The position numbers and the translations under genes were made by a program. 64,000 bases of DNA from Dipteronia dyeriana (taxonomy: Eukaryota > Streptophyta > Magnoliopsida > Sapindales > Sapindaceae), in contig CM065296.1 in NCBI GenBank assembly GCA_032871835.1, positions 10,001-74,000 on the forward strand, read 5' to 3'. This document shows, piece by piece, positions 46,260-58,639 of the stretch (the first letter of the stretch is position 1; each line of letters opens with the position of its first letter). The notes under the pieces are model-generated. The model ran no database searches. It saw only the letters and a program-made list of their open reading frames with translations, and was not told the DNA's origin.

Positions 46260-48391
46260 ATGACCCATGTTACCTAAATCGATAGGGCTAGCAAGGGGAC
46301 CTAATGGACCCATAGTATTTTGAGCTCTAATAATCCTCAGAATCATAAATTAAACTCTTCAATTATTATTTTTTGACTATTAACTTTGGTGTTATTCCAT
46401 TAAAAATCTGAAGCTTCACTCTCTCAACTGTAGACGCTTTTACACAGATTGATACAACTCGGTGTCCATCGATATAGCTATTACACATGGTGTGATCCTC
46501 CACAGTAGTTCATAATTAGAGTTGGATCATAATGTCCGTTATACCCATCCAATTACATATGTTCTTTAAGTACCGTTGATTCTCTAATGAACAATAAATT
46601 CTATTTTCTTACGGAATTAGAAAAGCGCTCATATTGTCCAAGCCCCAAATCAACCCATAAGGGAACTACCATCTACTTCTCATAAGAAGGAGTGGATTCC
46701 ACTATTGTGTATAAAACCTTCACAACTACAAGCCAAACTGCAATCCCAACATACAGAGTATATTGATCGAAAACTGCATCTTACCTCACCCATGGTATAT
46801 CAAAGACCACGATCTAACCTGAAGGAGTCGATTAGACACTCAGGATTAAGATCACCCACATATAACCATCATTAGTTGATATATCTGAATCTCATTGGTA
46901 AACGGATCTTGGTAAGAGATTCATATAGATCTGGCTTAGTCCTATATGATCACACCATACAAGGTGCCTCCATTTTCATATCTCATATGAATTTTTCAAG
47001 ATAAAATCACTGTACTTTACGGAATAGACCGCAGCTATAGATTAACCACAAATAAAGTACCCAGCTTTATATGCTATCTATGGACTCTTTGATTGCACAT
47101 CTCTTACTGTATCCACATGTATATGTCACTCATATACACAATTCGAGATTACATCCGACAATCTAGGATGTTTATATATGCACAAGTTATAAAATAAACA
47201 ACACAACAGGAAAGAATTGAACTTTTCTTTAATTTTTTTCATAAATCCATTTACAAATTCCATATTTAGGGCATAAACCCCAACAATCTCCCATTTGCAC
47301 TAAAGCATGTGAGGTATGTTTTGCAACCCTAGACCATCTAGGTGACCCGAAAACACTTTAGCTGGTAAGGTCTTCATAAATGGATCGGTATGATTGTCTT
47401 GTGAGGCTCTTTTTGTGACAATCACATCTTCTCTCTGTAGTATCTCTCTAATGAGATGATAATTTCTCTCTACATGCTTCCATTTATTATGGCTTCTTGG
47501 TTCTTTGGAATTAGCTACAACACCACTATTATCACAATAAAGTGCGATGAGCTTTTCTAGACCTGGAACAACTTCCAGATCACTCAAGAACTTGTAGAGC
47601 CAAACAGCCTATTTCATAGCTTCACAAGCGGCTACATATTCGGTTTCCATGATGGAGTCAGCACTGCAAGATTGCTTAATACTTCTCCACATAATGGATC
47701 TACCACCTAGGGTGAATACTGATCTAAACGTGGATTTCCTGGAATCCATACCTGATTGAAAATCAAAATCTGTGTATCCTAACTGGATTAAATCCTGTCT
47801 GAAATACACTAGCTTATAGTTTCTCGTTCTCCGAAGATACTTGAGAATAGCCTTGACAGCAACCCAATGATCCAATCCTGGGTTGGACTGGTATCTGCTG
47901 ACTACTCCCACTGTATAGCAAATGTCCGGTCTCGTATATAGTATAGCATACATGAGACTACCTACTGCGGATGCATAAGGTACACGTCTCACATTCTCAA
48001 CTTCTTGAGGCATCTTAAGACACTGTTCCTTAGATCATGGCTCAGTCCTATATGATCACATCATGCAAGGTGTCTCCATTCTCATATCTCATATGAATGA
48101 TTCATGATAGAATCACCATACATTACGGAATGGACCGCGACTATAGATTAACCACAAATAAAGTACCAAGCTTTATTTACTATCTATGGACTTTTTAGAT
48201 TGCACTTATCTTAATGTATCCATCTGTATATGACACTCATATACATAGTTTGAGATTACATCCGGTAATTTAGGATGTTTAAATATGCACAGGTTATAAA
48301 ATAAACAACACAACAAGAATGAATTGAAATTTCTTTAATTTATTTTATAAATCCATATACAAATTACATCTTTAGGGTATAAACCCCAACA
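46260..48391 (-). mobile_element. Internally deleted Ty1/copia element
   Basis: Two related LTR segments both end ccccaaca on the + strand (47285 and 48391). Between them lies only the end of pol. The left LTR (to 47285) is long, with an undetermined left border. The right LTR copy (about 48036-48391) is cut and joined directly to the RNase H region near 48035. Gag, protease, integrase and most of RT are missing. The purine tract lies at 47286-47300. The adjacent Ty3 fragment begins within a few bases, suggesting this copia element inserted into it. Confidence 0.8.
47300..48035 (-). pseudogene. Copia RNase H remnant
   Basis: Frames 48013-47609 and 47587-47300 show the end of RT and RNase H: YASAVGSLMYAILYTRPDICY, SADSIMETEYVAACEA, LYCDNSGVVANSKEPRSHNK and HVERNYHLIREIL. 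A stop near 47607 splits it. The C-terminus ends ten or so bases before the LTR, as normal for copia. Confidence 0.88.
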
Positions 48392-48394
48392 GTT

Positions 48395-49575
48395 AAAGCT
48401 TTTATGGTAGAGGAGGAGGAAATACCAATGGTAACTGTTTCTGAGAAAATATAGTCGTTGGTAAAACAATTTAAAGACATTACTTAAAAGGACTTACCCA
48501 GTAACTTGCCTTTATTTAGAGACATTCAGCACCATGTAGACATTATACCTAGGGCAAGTTTGCCTAATCTGCCGCATTACCGGATGAATCAAAAGGAGAA
48601 CAAAATTTTATGTGAGAAGATCGAAGAATTATTGCATAAGGGTTTTATATGTGAGAGCATGAGCCCGTGTGTGATTCCTGTGTTTCCGACACTAATGAAG
48701 GATGGAAGCTAGCGTATAGGCATGGACAGTCGAGCTATCAACAAGATAACCATCCAGCGTTGATTCCCAATTCCCCGCCTAGATGACATATTGGATCAAC
48801 TGAAAGGTTCGAAGCTATTTTTGAAAATTGATCTACATAATGGGTATCACCAAATTCGGATCAGACTTGGGGATGAATGTTAAACAGTGTTCAAGAGCAA
48901 AGTTGGTTTGTATGAATGGATGGTTATGTCGTTCGGTCAATCAAATGAACTCAGTAGTTTCATGCGGGTGATAAATCGGGTATTGAGGCCTTTTATGGGA
49001 AATTTGTTGTTGTTTATTTTGATGACATTCTTATATATAGTAGGACTGAGGAGGAGCATGTGGAGTCGTTGTGAGAGGTGTTAAAAGTTTTACAGGAAAA
49101 TCCATCATTTCTTAATTTTAAAATGTACAGTTTTATGACCAACTGCTTATTGTTTTTAGGTTATGTGGTGAGTTTCGAAGGAATTCATATGGATGAAGAA
49201 AAGGTCCGAGCTATTCGAGAATGGTCTGCACCAAAAACCGTGAGTGAAGTTCGTAGCTTTCAAGGTTTGGCCATTTTCTACCGCCGATTTTTTTAGAATT
49301 TTAGCACTGTCATGGTGTCGATAACATAATGCATGAAGAAAGGTAGGTTTCAGTAGGGAGAAGAAGCAGAGATGAGTTTTGCACTAATCAAGGAGAAATT
49401 ATGTATTGCGCCGATACATGTTTTGCCTAGTTTTGCCTAGTTTTGAGAAGATATTTTAAGAAGAGTGTAATGCTAGTGGTATAGGAATTGACGTTGTGTT
49501 GTCTCAAGAGAAGCTACCAGTAGCTTTCTTTAGTGAGAAATTAAGTGAAACTCGCCAGAAGTGGAGTACTTATGA
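48395..49575 (+). pseudogene. Ty3 reverse-transcriptase/RNase H fragment
   Basis: Shifting frames show the start of RT ([21 protein letters not shown]), the core ([28 protein letters not shown]), a damaged YxDD area near 49010-49040, the connection region (FLGYVVSFEGIHMDEEKV) and RNase H (PVAFFSEKLSETRQKWSTYDQ). Many stops and shifts are present and no LTRs are attached. It stops at the tandem repeat at 49581. Confidence 0.85.
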
Positions 49576-49580
49576 TCAGA

Positions 49581-49681
49581 ATATTTTTCAAAAGATCGAT
49601 AAATTTTTCAAAGGATCGAGAATTTTTTTAAAAAGTTCGAGAATATTTTTCAAACGATCGAAAATATTTTTCAAAGAACCA
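49581..49681. repeat. Five degenerate 20-21-bp tandem repeats
   Basis: Units starting at 49581, 49601, 49621, 49642 and 49662 follow the pattern aatatttttcaaa-gatcga. They lie exactly between the Ty3 fragment and the Ulp1-type gene. Confidence 0.8.
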
Positions 49682-50266
49682 AGTTTTTTTCAGTTAACTT
49701 ATGTATTGTTTATGTGATATTGCAGATGAGGAGTAGGTTGAAGGATTTCCTTAAAACTCCAGAAGGAGATTGGTTCAAGGAAAAATTGACTCAACACGAC
49801 CATTTTAAAGCCCTTGCCCATATAGACGATACATTGAACTGGGTCCCTGAAGATTTTATTGTTGAGGATCGACGTCGGTTCATGGCGTCCTGTTTCAAGC
49901 ATTTCACGTCGATACACCATGAGATGAAGTTTTTAAGTGGCGTTATCCATCGGCTACTGTTGCGGGAGTTGGACCATGACGGGCCAACAGATGAGATGCG
50001 GTTCTTGTTATGAAACCATGTGGTGAGGTTTTCGAATGTAAAATTTTACCTCATCACCAGATTACGTTTTGGAGTAGTACCGTACATGAGTCTGTATGCT
50101 GCAGTGGAGAATGACATACATCAACGGTACTTTCCTGGTGCCGATGAGGTATCGTTGGAGGAGTTAAAGGTTGTTCTTACCCTTGAAGAGTTTTAGTAGG
50201 CGTACGATGTTGTGAAGTTGTGCCTCATCTACATGTTGAACTGGATATTGATGAGGGTGGATTAGA

Positions 50267-50312
50267 GATTCAAGATTCCAGATTCCAGATTCCAGATTCC
50301 AGATTCCAGATT
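50267..50312 (+). repeat. 7-bp tandem repeat inside the DUF1985 exon
   Basis: gattcaa, then five copies of gattcca, then gatt. The unit length of seven shifts the frame with each copy gained, and the flanks still translate as DUF1985 (before: LIYMLNWILM; after: DLTAFDAFLWGAH). It looks like slippage expansion after the gene lost function. Confidence 0.9.
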
Positions 50313-50372
50313 GGTAGTTTTGGTTGGTAAAAGACCTCACTGCATTCGATGCGTTCCTGTGGGGTGCCCACG

Positions 50373-50923
50373 TGATGCAGCGCAAGTTTCACTTTCATTT
50401 TTGGGTCGCTTGGAGCACACAAAACGAGCCTAACTTCACAGGGGCACAACTTTTGCATACGGGCTCAGAATTACTGTTATAATATGTTTTTGGAAAGTCC
50501 AGGACGTGCTTTACAATTTCTCATAAAAACATAATTTCTTGTGATCAGGCCTAGGAGAGGCCCAAAAAAGGTCGTTTAGTTTGTCGTTCGAACACTTTAA
50601 GTTGCTTGCACGACAATTAGAGTTTTTCTTTCCTTTTTCGATTGAGATTAGATTTGGATTTTCTTTTAATTTGTTTAGTATTATACGGGATTCTTTTCCT
50701 GATTTGATCGAGTTGTTTTAGGAGTCTAGGAGTTTATTTCGTTCCCTATTTAATAGAATGTATTAAGGTTTGAAAATTAGTTTTTAGTGAAATAAAATCC
50801 GTGATTGAGCTTTTGCTCTCAAATTATTCCTTTTTGGTATTCTTTGAATCAACAGGGATAAGAAAGCATGTTTCTAGTGTGAGTGTGTAAATTTCCTGAT
50901 TCAAATTGCTTCCGTTTACATCA
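50373..50923 (+). repeat. 5' LTR of the nested Ty3 element
   Basis: The 551-bp LTR shares with the 3' LTR the blocks gggtcgcttggagcac, cctaggagaggcccaaaaaa and tagtgaaataaaat. Confidence 0.9.
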
Positions 50924-50927
50924 GGTT

Positions 50928-50939
50928 TGGTATCAGAGT
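50928..50939 (+). other. Primer binding site of the nested Ty3 element
   Basis: tggtatcagagt lies four bases after the LTR, initiator-Met tRNA type. Confidence 0.85.
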
Positions 50940-50960
50940 CTGGTTACAATTTTGTCGTGA

Positions 50961-52050
50961 TGCCACCAAGAAGACGTCAGAATGACCCCAACGCTTGTGA
51001 AAACCCATTGGATGAGGTTTATGAACGAGAGGAGATTGCATAGCTTCGACAACAGGTGGAGGTGCTAACGCAACAGCTGGCTACGATGGCACAACATCAA
51101 GGGACTCTGAATTCCCCGAACGCCGATGAGGAATCTAGTGATGAAGAGAATTCATTTGCTTCTCTTCAACCACAACAGAGAATAGCTAGATTTGATGAGT
51201 CAAGGTGTTAGGAGTTAGGCATTACTATCAATATTCTGAAGTTCCGTAGAGGTTTGCAGCCGGAGGAGTTTTTCGATTGGATCAATGTTGTAGAAGAGGT
51301 TCTGGAGTTTAAACAAGTTCCGGACGATAGGTATGTGTCGCTTATTGCTACGAGACTCATAGGGCGAGCAAGTACATGGTGGCAACAGTCGAAACAGACT
51401 AGATTTACTTAGGGCAAAACTAAGATTTCATCATGGAAAAAGATGAAGAAGCATATGCGAGCAACCTTTTTGCCATATAATTACTTGTGACTGATGTTTC
51501 AACGACTACAGAATTTAAGGCAGGGGAGTCATTCAATTGATGACTACACCGCAGAGTTTTATCAGTTATCATCGTGGAATGCAATCATAAAATCGGAGGA
51601 ACAACAGGTTTCGCCGTATATTTGTGGTATGCGAACCCAATTCCAGGATGTGCTTAATATGTTTGATATATTGAGTGTGTCTACAGCCTACCAACGAGCC
51701 GTACAACTAGAAAAACAACAGGTGTGTTAGAATACAAGTGGAGTTAATTTTGGAAGTTCTGGTTCAGGTGGCAACAGTGGTAGTCGTTCAACGGTTCCAC
51801 AGCCAAGCACTGTAAAACTGATTGTACCAACACCAGTAGCGATCCTAGCTTCTGGACCTCGTTGTTTCAACTGTGGAAAGCCTGGTCACCGATTAGCGGA
51901 TTGTAAAAAATGAGTGCGAAAGGGGTTATTTACTAATTCAGACGAGATTTTACCTGAGCAAATCCATGACTACAACAACGAACATGTTTATGATGGAGCA
52001 GAGGTAGTCGAGGATGAGCGTTTTGAGGAAGAACAAGAAGAATTCGGTTA
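50961..52050 (+). pseudogene. Gag remnant of the nested Ty3 element
   Basis: It begins at the ATG of MPPRRRQNDP. It has the capsid strings GLQPEEFFDWINVVEEVLEFK and ATRLIGRASTWWQQ, and the CCHC knuckle CFNCGKPGHRLADC near 51863-51905. In-frame stops are frequent (for example 51041, 51209, 51411, 51488). One open piece (51494-51730) survives. Confidence 0.85.
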
Positions 52051-55000
52051 GTTGTTAGTGGTTTGATGCAGCTGCCTTGCACCCCACAGAGTAGATGATG
52101 ATTGGCTACGAACCAACGTCTTCCAGTCTATGTGCACAATTAGGGGAAAAGTCTATCGGTTTATTGTTTATTCAGAAAGCTGTGAGAATGTAGTGTCTGA
52201 AGAAACGGTTCAAAAATTGCCATTGTCCATAGAAGCACACCCTCGACTGTACAAACTCACATGGCTAGATAAAAAGAATGATGTGACAGTGACTCGATAA
52301 AGTAAGGTTTCATTCTTAATAGATGCGACTTATAAAGATCAAGCATGGTGTGATATAGTTGCCATGGATGCCTGTCATCTATTGTTAGGGAGACCGTGGC
52401 TATATGACCGAAGGGTGATGTATGACTGGTTCATGAACAATTGCACCTTTACATTCAACTATACCAGGATAGTGTTATTACCAAAGAAAGAGACGATGGG
52501 AACCAGTTCATCTTGAGAGAATCCGAATTCATTATCACTGGCCAGATTTGAATCCGAGATAGCGGAGTCAGGTATTGTATATGTGTTGATTGGGAAAGTT
52601 GGGGTGGATTCTGATGACATTTCTATTAGTGTGAAGCCTTTGCTAAATGAGTTCAGGGATGTGTTCTCGAAAGAGGTGCCTGAAGAACTACCTCCATTAC
52701 GGGATATCGAACATCAAATTGACCTTGTACTAGGTGCTAACCTACCAAATAGACCCCATTACAGGATGAACCCGAAAGAGCACGTAAAATTAAGACGGTA
52801 AGTGGAAAAGTTGCTAGCTAAAGGATATATCCGAGAAAGCCTCAGTTCGTGTGTGGTACCGGCTCTTCTAAATCCAAAGAAAGATGGGTCATGGAGGATG
52901 TGTGTTGATAGCTGAGCCATCAACAAAATCACAGTCCGATATCGATTTCCAATCCTGAGATTGGATGACCTTCTGGATCAACTGAACGGGGCTGTAATTT
53001 TTACGAAACTGGATTTGAAAAGTGGATACCATCATATTCGTATCTGACTAGGGGACGAGTGGAAAGCAGCATTCAAGACGCATGAGGGCCTTTTTGGGTG
53101 GATGGTTATGCCGTTCGGAATGTCAAACGCACCAAGTACCTTTATGCGTGTGATGAATCAAGCTTTGCGACCTTATATTGGTAAGTTCATTGTGGTGTAT
53201 TTTGATGACATTTTGATTTACAATGTTAACCAGAAGACACACCTTCAACACCTACGAGAGACTTTGAAAATTCTGCGTTGGGAGAAATTCTTCACCACAA
53301 CAAAAAAAAGTATTTTTTTGACTGATCGTGTGCTATTTCTGGGTTATATTGTGTCATCGGAAGGGCTTTCAGTAGACAACTCAAAGATTGATGTGATTAG
53401 GCAGTGGCCGCAACCAAGGACCGTGACAGATGTCAAGAGTTTTCATGGCCTAGCCTTATTTTACCTGTGATTCATTCCCCATTTTAGTAGTGTCATGGCA
53501 CCTGTGACAGATTGCATGAGATTAGATAATAATTTTATATGGACTGTTGAGGCCGAAATAGCTTTCCAGAAGATCAGGAGACGGCTAACAACATCCCCTG
53601 TTTTGGTGTTACCAGACTTCTCGAGTCCATTTGAGTTACATTGTGATGCTTCGAAGTTGGGTATTGGGGCTGTCTTAAGTTAGAATGGAAGATACGTAGA
53701 TTACTTCAGCAAAAAATTGTCGGGTGCCAAGCTAAGGTACAACACTTACGATGTAGAGTTCTATGCAGTGGTACGAGCAATCAAAGATTAGAGGCACTAT
53801 CTTTTCTTACAGGAGTTCATTCTTTACAGCGATCATGATGCCCTCAAACATCTGTGCAGCCAAGATAAGGTGTCCTCTCGACACGCCTCTTTGGAAGCTT
53901 ATTTGCAACAATTCACCTTTTTCATAAAGCATAAATCGGTTTCACTAAACAGGGGTAGCCGACGCACTTAGCCGCCAACGAAATTTATTGATTGACATGC
54001 GCGTGAAAGTGGTGGGTTTTGAGTTTTTCAACAACCTCTATTCAATGGACCCATTTTTTGGTTTGGTGTTGGAAGAAGTTCAGAAGGGTGGACAGAGAGA
54101 TTTTTTTTTGTTAGAAGGGTTTCTTTTCAAAGGAAACCAACTGTGTATTCCAGATTGCAGTCTTCGGGTTAAAATCATTAGAGAATTACATAAGTAAGAG
54201 CATGTGGGACGTGATCAGACAATTCAACTAATGGCAGCTTCGTATTTTTGGCCATCAATACGGAAATAGATCAAGTGATTTGTGGAGAGATGTCGAACTT
54301 GTTAGGTCTCTAAAGGGAAAACCACAAATGCTGGACTGTATATTCCATTGCCAATGCCTGAACAACCGTGGTCTGACATCAGTATGGACTTCGTATTGGG
54401 TTTGCCTCGAACACCACGGGGTTCCGATTCAATTTGTTTAGTTGTGGATCGATTTTCTAAGATGGCACACTTTATTCTGTCTAAGAAGACTACATACATG
54501 GTTAATGTCGCCCAGCTTTTCTTTCGAGAGGTTTATCGGCTTTATAGGTTACCATTGTCCATAGTGTCGGATTGGGACACGCGATTCCTCAGCCATTTCT
54601 AGTGCAGTTTATGGAAAATGATGAGTACTAAGTTGAATTTCAGCACAACCTACCATCCTCAACCCGATGGGCAAACCGAAGTGGTGAATAGGTCATTTGG
54701 TAACTTGTTGCGTAGTCTGGTGGGTGATCAGTTAAAGACTTTGGATCAAAAGCTTGGGCAAGCAAAATTCGCCCATAATCATGTTGTGAACCGTAGCTCC
54801 AAGTTGAGTCCGTTCAAAGTGATCTATGGTTTCATTCCACGAGGTCCTCTTGGCTTAGCAACTCTGCCAAACAATACCAAAGTCCATTGAAAGGCAGAAG
54901 ATTTTGTCGTTCAGCTGCGAGAAATTCATGAGAAAACTCAACAGGATTTGTTAGAATCCAGTGCCCTATATAAAAGGGAAGCATATGAGAAGAAATGTTT

Positions 55001-55277
55001 GGTTGACTTTGATGTCAGTGATTTTGTTTGGGCAGTGCTGACAAAGATCGCGTCCTTGTAGGCGAGTATAATAAGCTCTCAGCTCGCAAGATTGGTCTTG
55101 TCGAGATCATCGAGAAGACTTACTCCAATGCATACCGCTTGAAGTTGCCAAGCCTCATTCGAACAACTGATGTGTTCAATGTAAAACATCTCATTCCATA
55201 TCATGGTGATACGTCTTCAGAGGATGAACTGAAGAGGGGCCGAATTCGGGGTCAAATTCTTTCCGGCTGGGAGAGAA
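52051..55277 (+). pseudogene. Pol remnant of the nested Ty3 element
   Basis: In order: a protease region whose catalytic DSG-type motif is not preserved (near 52165), RT (52583-53470) with the box YFDD near 53200, RNase H (FELHCDASKLGIGAVLS), and integrase zinc region and core. The core shows [12 protein letters not shown], then [11 protein letters not shown] with Trp where Arg is usual, and HPQPDGQTEVVNR. The C-terminus is FNVKHLIPYHGD. More than ten stops or shifts are present. No chromodomain is seen, so it belongs to a different branch from the element in DDB1 (possibly Reina-like, from general memory). Confidence 0.85.
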
Positions 55278-55796
55278 TGATGCAGCGTAAGGTTCACTTT
55301 CTTTTTTGGGTCGCTTGGAGCACCCAAAACGGGCCTAACTTTGCAGGGGCACATCTTTTGCATAAGGGCTCGAAATTACTAATATAATATGTTTTCGAAA
55401 AGCCCATGACGTGCTATACAATTTATCACATAACTACTTAGGCCTAGGAGAGGCCCAAAAAAGGTCGTTTAGTTTGCCGTTCAGGCAATTCAAGTTACTT
55501 ACACGACAATTAGGGTTTTTCTTTCCTTTTTCGATTGAGATTAGATTTGGATTTTTCTTTTAATTTGTTTAGTATTATCCGAGATTCTTTTCCTGATTTG
55601 ATCGAGTGGTGTTAGGAGTCTAGGAGTTTATTTCTTTCCCTATTTAATAGAATGTATTAGGATTTGAAAATCAGTTTTTAGTGAAATAAAATTCATAATT
55701 GTGCTTTTGCTCTCAAATTAATCAACAGGGACAAGAAAGCTTGTTGCTCGTGTGACTGTGTAAATTTCCCAATTAAAATTGCTTCTGCCTACATTA
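55278..55796 (+). repeat. 3' LTR of the nested Ty3 element
   Basis: The 519-bp LTR is followed by target repeat ccaca. Compared with the 5' LTR it carries several small deletions and many substitutions. Confidence 0.9.
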
Positions 55797-56539
55797 CCAC
55801 ATCTATAGGCATTCTATCTTGTCATTCAAGTATGTGTTACCCCATCAACGTGAGGAGAGACGTCAGTAGTCATAGGGTGTTGTTGTGCATACCGTTGAGG
55901 GGTATAACATTTACGGTCTATCGCATGCCCTCTTGGTACGAATTTTGAATTACAACATGTACTTTATGTTTCGTTGCCTATTTTTTGTACTTATCTTTGA
56001 TGCAGATATTTACTTTTGAGGTGATCCCTCAACTAGGTGTCGATTTCCGCACCCGAAGGGTTACGGAGCTTTCTCCTTGTATGTTAAAGTGGGAGTTGAC
56101 CAAATTACCTAAAGGGAATTACCTGACCAAGATTTTTAGTGCTAGAGTATTTATTTAATTTGATAATCGTTATATTACTTACTATGTTTACAATGACATT
56201 CATTTAACTAAGTTTTCAGATGTTTACGAGGAAGGAAATCATGCCCACAGCAGCTGAGAAGGAGGCATGTAAGTTCCTTGGTTTTGATTGGCTTATTTCG
56301 GTTGACAAACCACATATCTGGGGATTAAAATGTAAGGATAGTTTAGGTCGGTCTTGCTCGTGATCAAGTTCAAGCTTCAAAGGTATATCGCTTGCTTAAT
56401 TTCTTTGAAGAGTTTTAGTGCACACACTCACTCTCATACAGGTTTTAATTACCTTACATTAATGCTTAATTGTTTTCTTGTATGCCTAATTTATCTATCT
56501 CTTGTTTGCTTGGATTGCATGTTATTTGGTCTTGTTTAT

Positions 56540-57420
56540 GTCCCCTTGACCCTTTGTAATAGGGGAGTGCGTGGGTCATGCGCTAGTATCCACCCGTGCA
56601 CTACCCGTGCAGTGCCTTGATGGTTTCTATGTCAGGTAATTACACGGACTCTTGCGCGGGTAATGACCTGCGCAGTACCCACACATTTCACTGGGTGGGT
56701 TTTTCGATTCCTCGGCTTTGGTCCATAGCGTGGACACATGCACTCCATAGTGCGAGTATACGCAGGTCACTGCGCTGGTAAGGACCCGCGCACAGACCCG
56801 TGTACTATGCCTTGTTTGGCCTGTTTTTATCAAAACGACGCAGTTTTGTTTAGGGCTCATATTTATATACCATATTCTCCCTCATTCGTTCTCAAGAGCC
56901 AAAAATCACATCTTTGAGAGGGAAAGTAACTCTTAGAGAGATAGAGCTTCCAAGAACTCATCGTGACTCAACCAACCATCAATCCATGAGCATCTAGCAT
57001 CTTCTTGCATCCTCCAAGCATGAATTTTTCTTGTTTTCATTAACTAGGTAATCTCTACATGACCTAGAATTTATTGTTTCATTACTAAACTATGTTTACC
57101 TAGAAAAAGCATTAATTACTCATTGAATGTATGTTTATAAGTTGTATTGCATTTATAGCATGCTTGAGTAGTTGTTTGTTGGTTGAGATGTATGTTTTCA
57201 TGATAGCTAGCATTTTGGTCGATTTCACCCTTCTAGCTAAATCTGCTTGCACTTGCATTTAGATAATTGATATCTAGGATTTACACATATTGTCATCTTT
57301 AAATCCTAGATAAGCATATGTCTTAACCTAGCATTTGTGCATCTAGAATATTTTCACATATTCACTTTGGTTGTTTTGACTCTTCATTGAGGTTAAGTCT
57401 TGTCACTACCTTGTGTCGTG
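56540..57420 (+). mobile_element. LTR-like block within the Ulp1-type gene
   Basis: A GC-rich region with repeated acccgtgcac/cccgcgcac-type words (56550-56800) is followed by aaaacgacgcagttttg, a TATA-like atttatatacc (about 56867) and a leader-like ttctcaagagcc segment. I recall this layout from LTRs of large non-chromodomain Ty3 elements (Athila/Tat group). No partner LTR, primer site or target repeat was found. It could be a solo LTR inside an intron of the Ulp1-type gene. Confidence 0.35.
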
Positions 57421-57829
57421 CTCAAGCAAGTAAGGTCTTGCAACCAAGGTTTGATGTCCCTGATCAGACTACCACTGGCGGAAGCAGTGGAGAGGGCTCC
57501 GAGGAGGAGGGTGGGGCTGGAGGCACAGTGAGACGGAGGCTTCTGACCCATCTGGTCCGGTTTCTAGTGCAATAGACACTGACAGATCTGAACCTCTCCG
57601 ACGAGTGAGGCATAGAAGGGTTCGGTTTACCACCCCCGGACCTGCTGCATCTAGAGAGGATTCCTGTGCAGGTGTTGGACATGGTGAGGAGGTAAGTTGA
57701 GATGATAATTTTGTTTCTATTAACGCGATCTGTTGATTGTTTTAGTACTAATAATATTAACATGATTTCAGGTCCCATAGGAACATCAGTTCAACGAGTT
57801 ATGTGAAGCCCTCCGAAAGAGTGGGGATA

Positions 57830-58627
57830 ATCGATAGCAGTGGCACCAGGGAGTTGGTGGCTATGATCCAGAAGAGCGATGAGAATCGACAACACCAGCA
57901 ACGAGAGTTGCTCACATTGATCGAGGGGCTTCAGGGCTCAAGGACGCATATGCACCAGAATGGTCCACATGGTCTTGATCCAGACTTTACTCCCGGAGAT
58001 AGGATAAGTGGGTATACCGGGGAACAGATAAGACTAGTGAACGTCGGACGGATCCATATACAGAAGGGACAGATTCAGAGAGTGAGGCTAACCACCGTAC
58101 CGGAGATACAGGGTCTGTTACATGTACATCAGTTCTGTTGGACCTCTCATCGATCGAGCGGCAGACGTCCCCTTCACTTCCCTCACCGATCGAGTGGTAG
58201 CCGTCCCCTCCACCTCCCCCAATGGTAGAACGACAACCGTCTTTCCACCTCCCCATTGGTCGAGCGACGGCTTCCCCCTCTGATCGAGCATCAGCCTCCC
58301 TCTCTCCCTCTCTCTCCCCCATCGATAGCAGCGGCACCGGGGAGTTGGTGGCTATGATCAGGAAGAGCGAGGAGGATTGACAACACCAGCAACGAGAGTT
58401 GCTCACATTGATCGAGAGGCTTCAGAGCTCAAAGACGCATATGCACCAGAATGGTCCATATGGTCTTGATCCAGAATTTACTCTCGGAGATAGGACAAAT
58501 GGGTATACCAGGGGACAGATAGGACTAGTGAACGTCGGAAGGATCCATATACTGAAGGGACAGATTCAGAGAGTGAGGCTCACCACCGTACCGGAGATAC
58601 AGGGTCTGTTACATGTACATCAGTTCT
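57830..58627 (+). repeat. Direct repeat, two 307-bp copies with a repeat-rich spacer
   Basis: Copies 57830-58136 and 58321-58627 have identical length with no indel between them and differ at roughly 20 sites. They start atcgatagcag-ggcacc and end tgtacatcagttct. The 184-bp spacer is made of degenerate units of about 36 bp (cgatcgag-gg-agccgtcccctccacctcc). In one frame these encode a Pro/Ser-rich linker. Probably part of the disordered middle of the Ulp1-type protein. Confidence 0.85.
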
Positions 58628-58639
58628 AGAAAGCAATTT

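Larger units (their letters stand above)
50373..55796 (+). mobile_element. Ty3 retrotransposon nested in the DUF1985 exon
   Basis: The 5.42-kb element has LTRs starting tgatgcagcg and ending tacatca/tacatta, an initiator-Met primer site and gag-pol order. The target repeat is ccacg (50368-50372) and ccaca (55797-55801). Removing the element rejoins the DUF1985 reading frame across GAH/IYRH, which confirms the insertion point. Gag and Pol contain many stops and shifts, and the LTRs have diverged clearly (551 against 519 bp), so it is much older than the chromovirus in DDB1. Confidence 0.92.

Noticed and set aside
50267..50312. CRISPR-like repeat array
   Set aside because: Units are 7 bp without spacers. 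This is a simple tandem repeat in a plant genome.
53988..54197. Separate small gene
   Set aside because: It is the integrase N-terminal region of the nested Ty3 element in one of its broken frames.
17875..58627. Link between the two repeats that both have a 491-bp period (17875-18943 and 57830-58627)
   Set aside because: The sequences are unrelated and the structures differ (adjacent copies against copies with a spacer). The equal period looks like coincidence.
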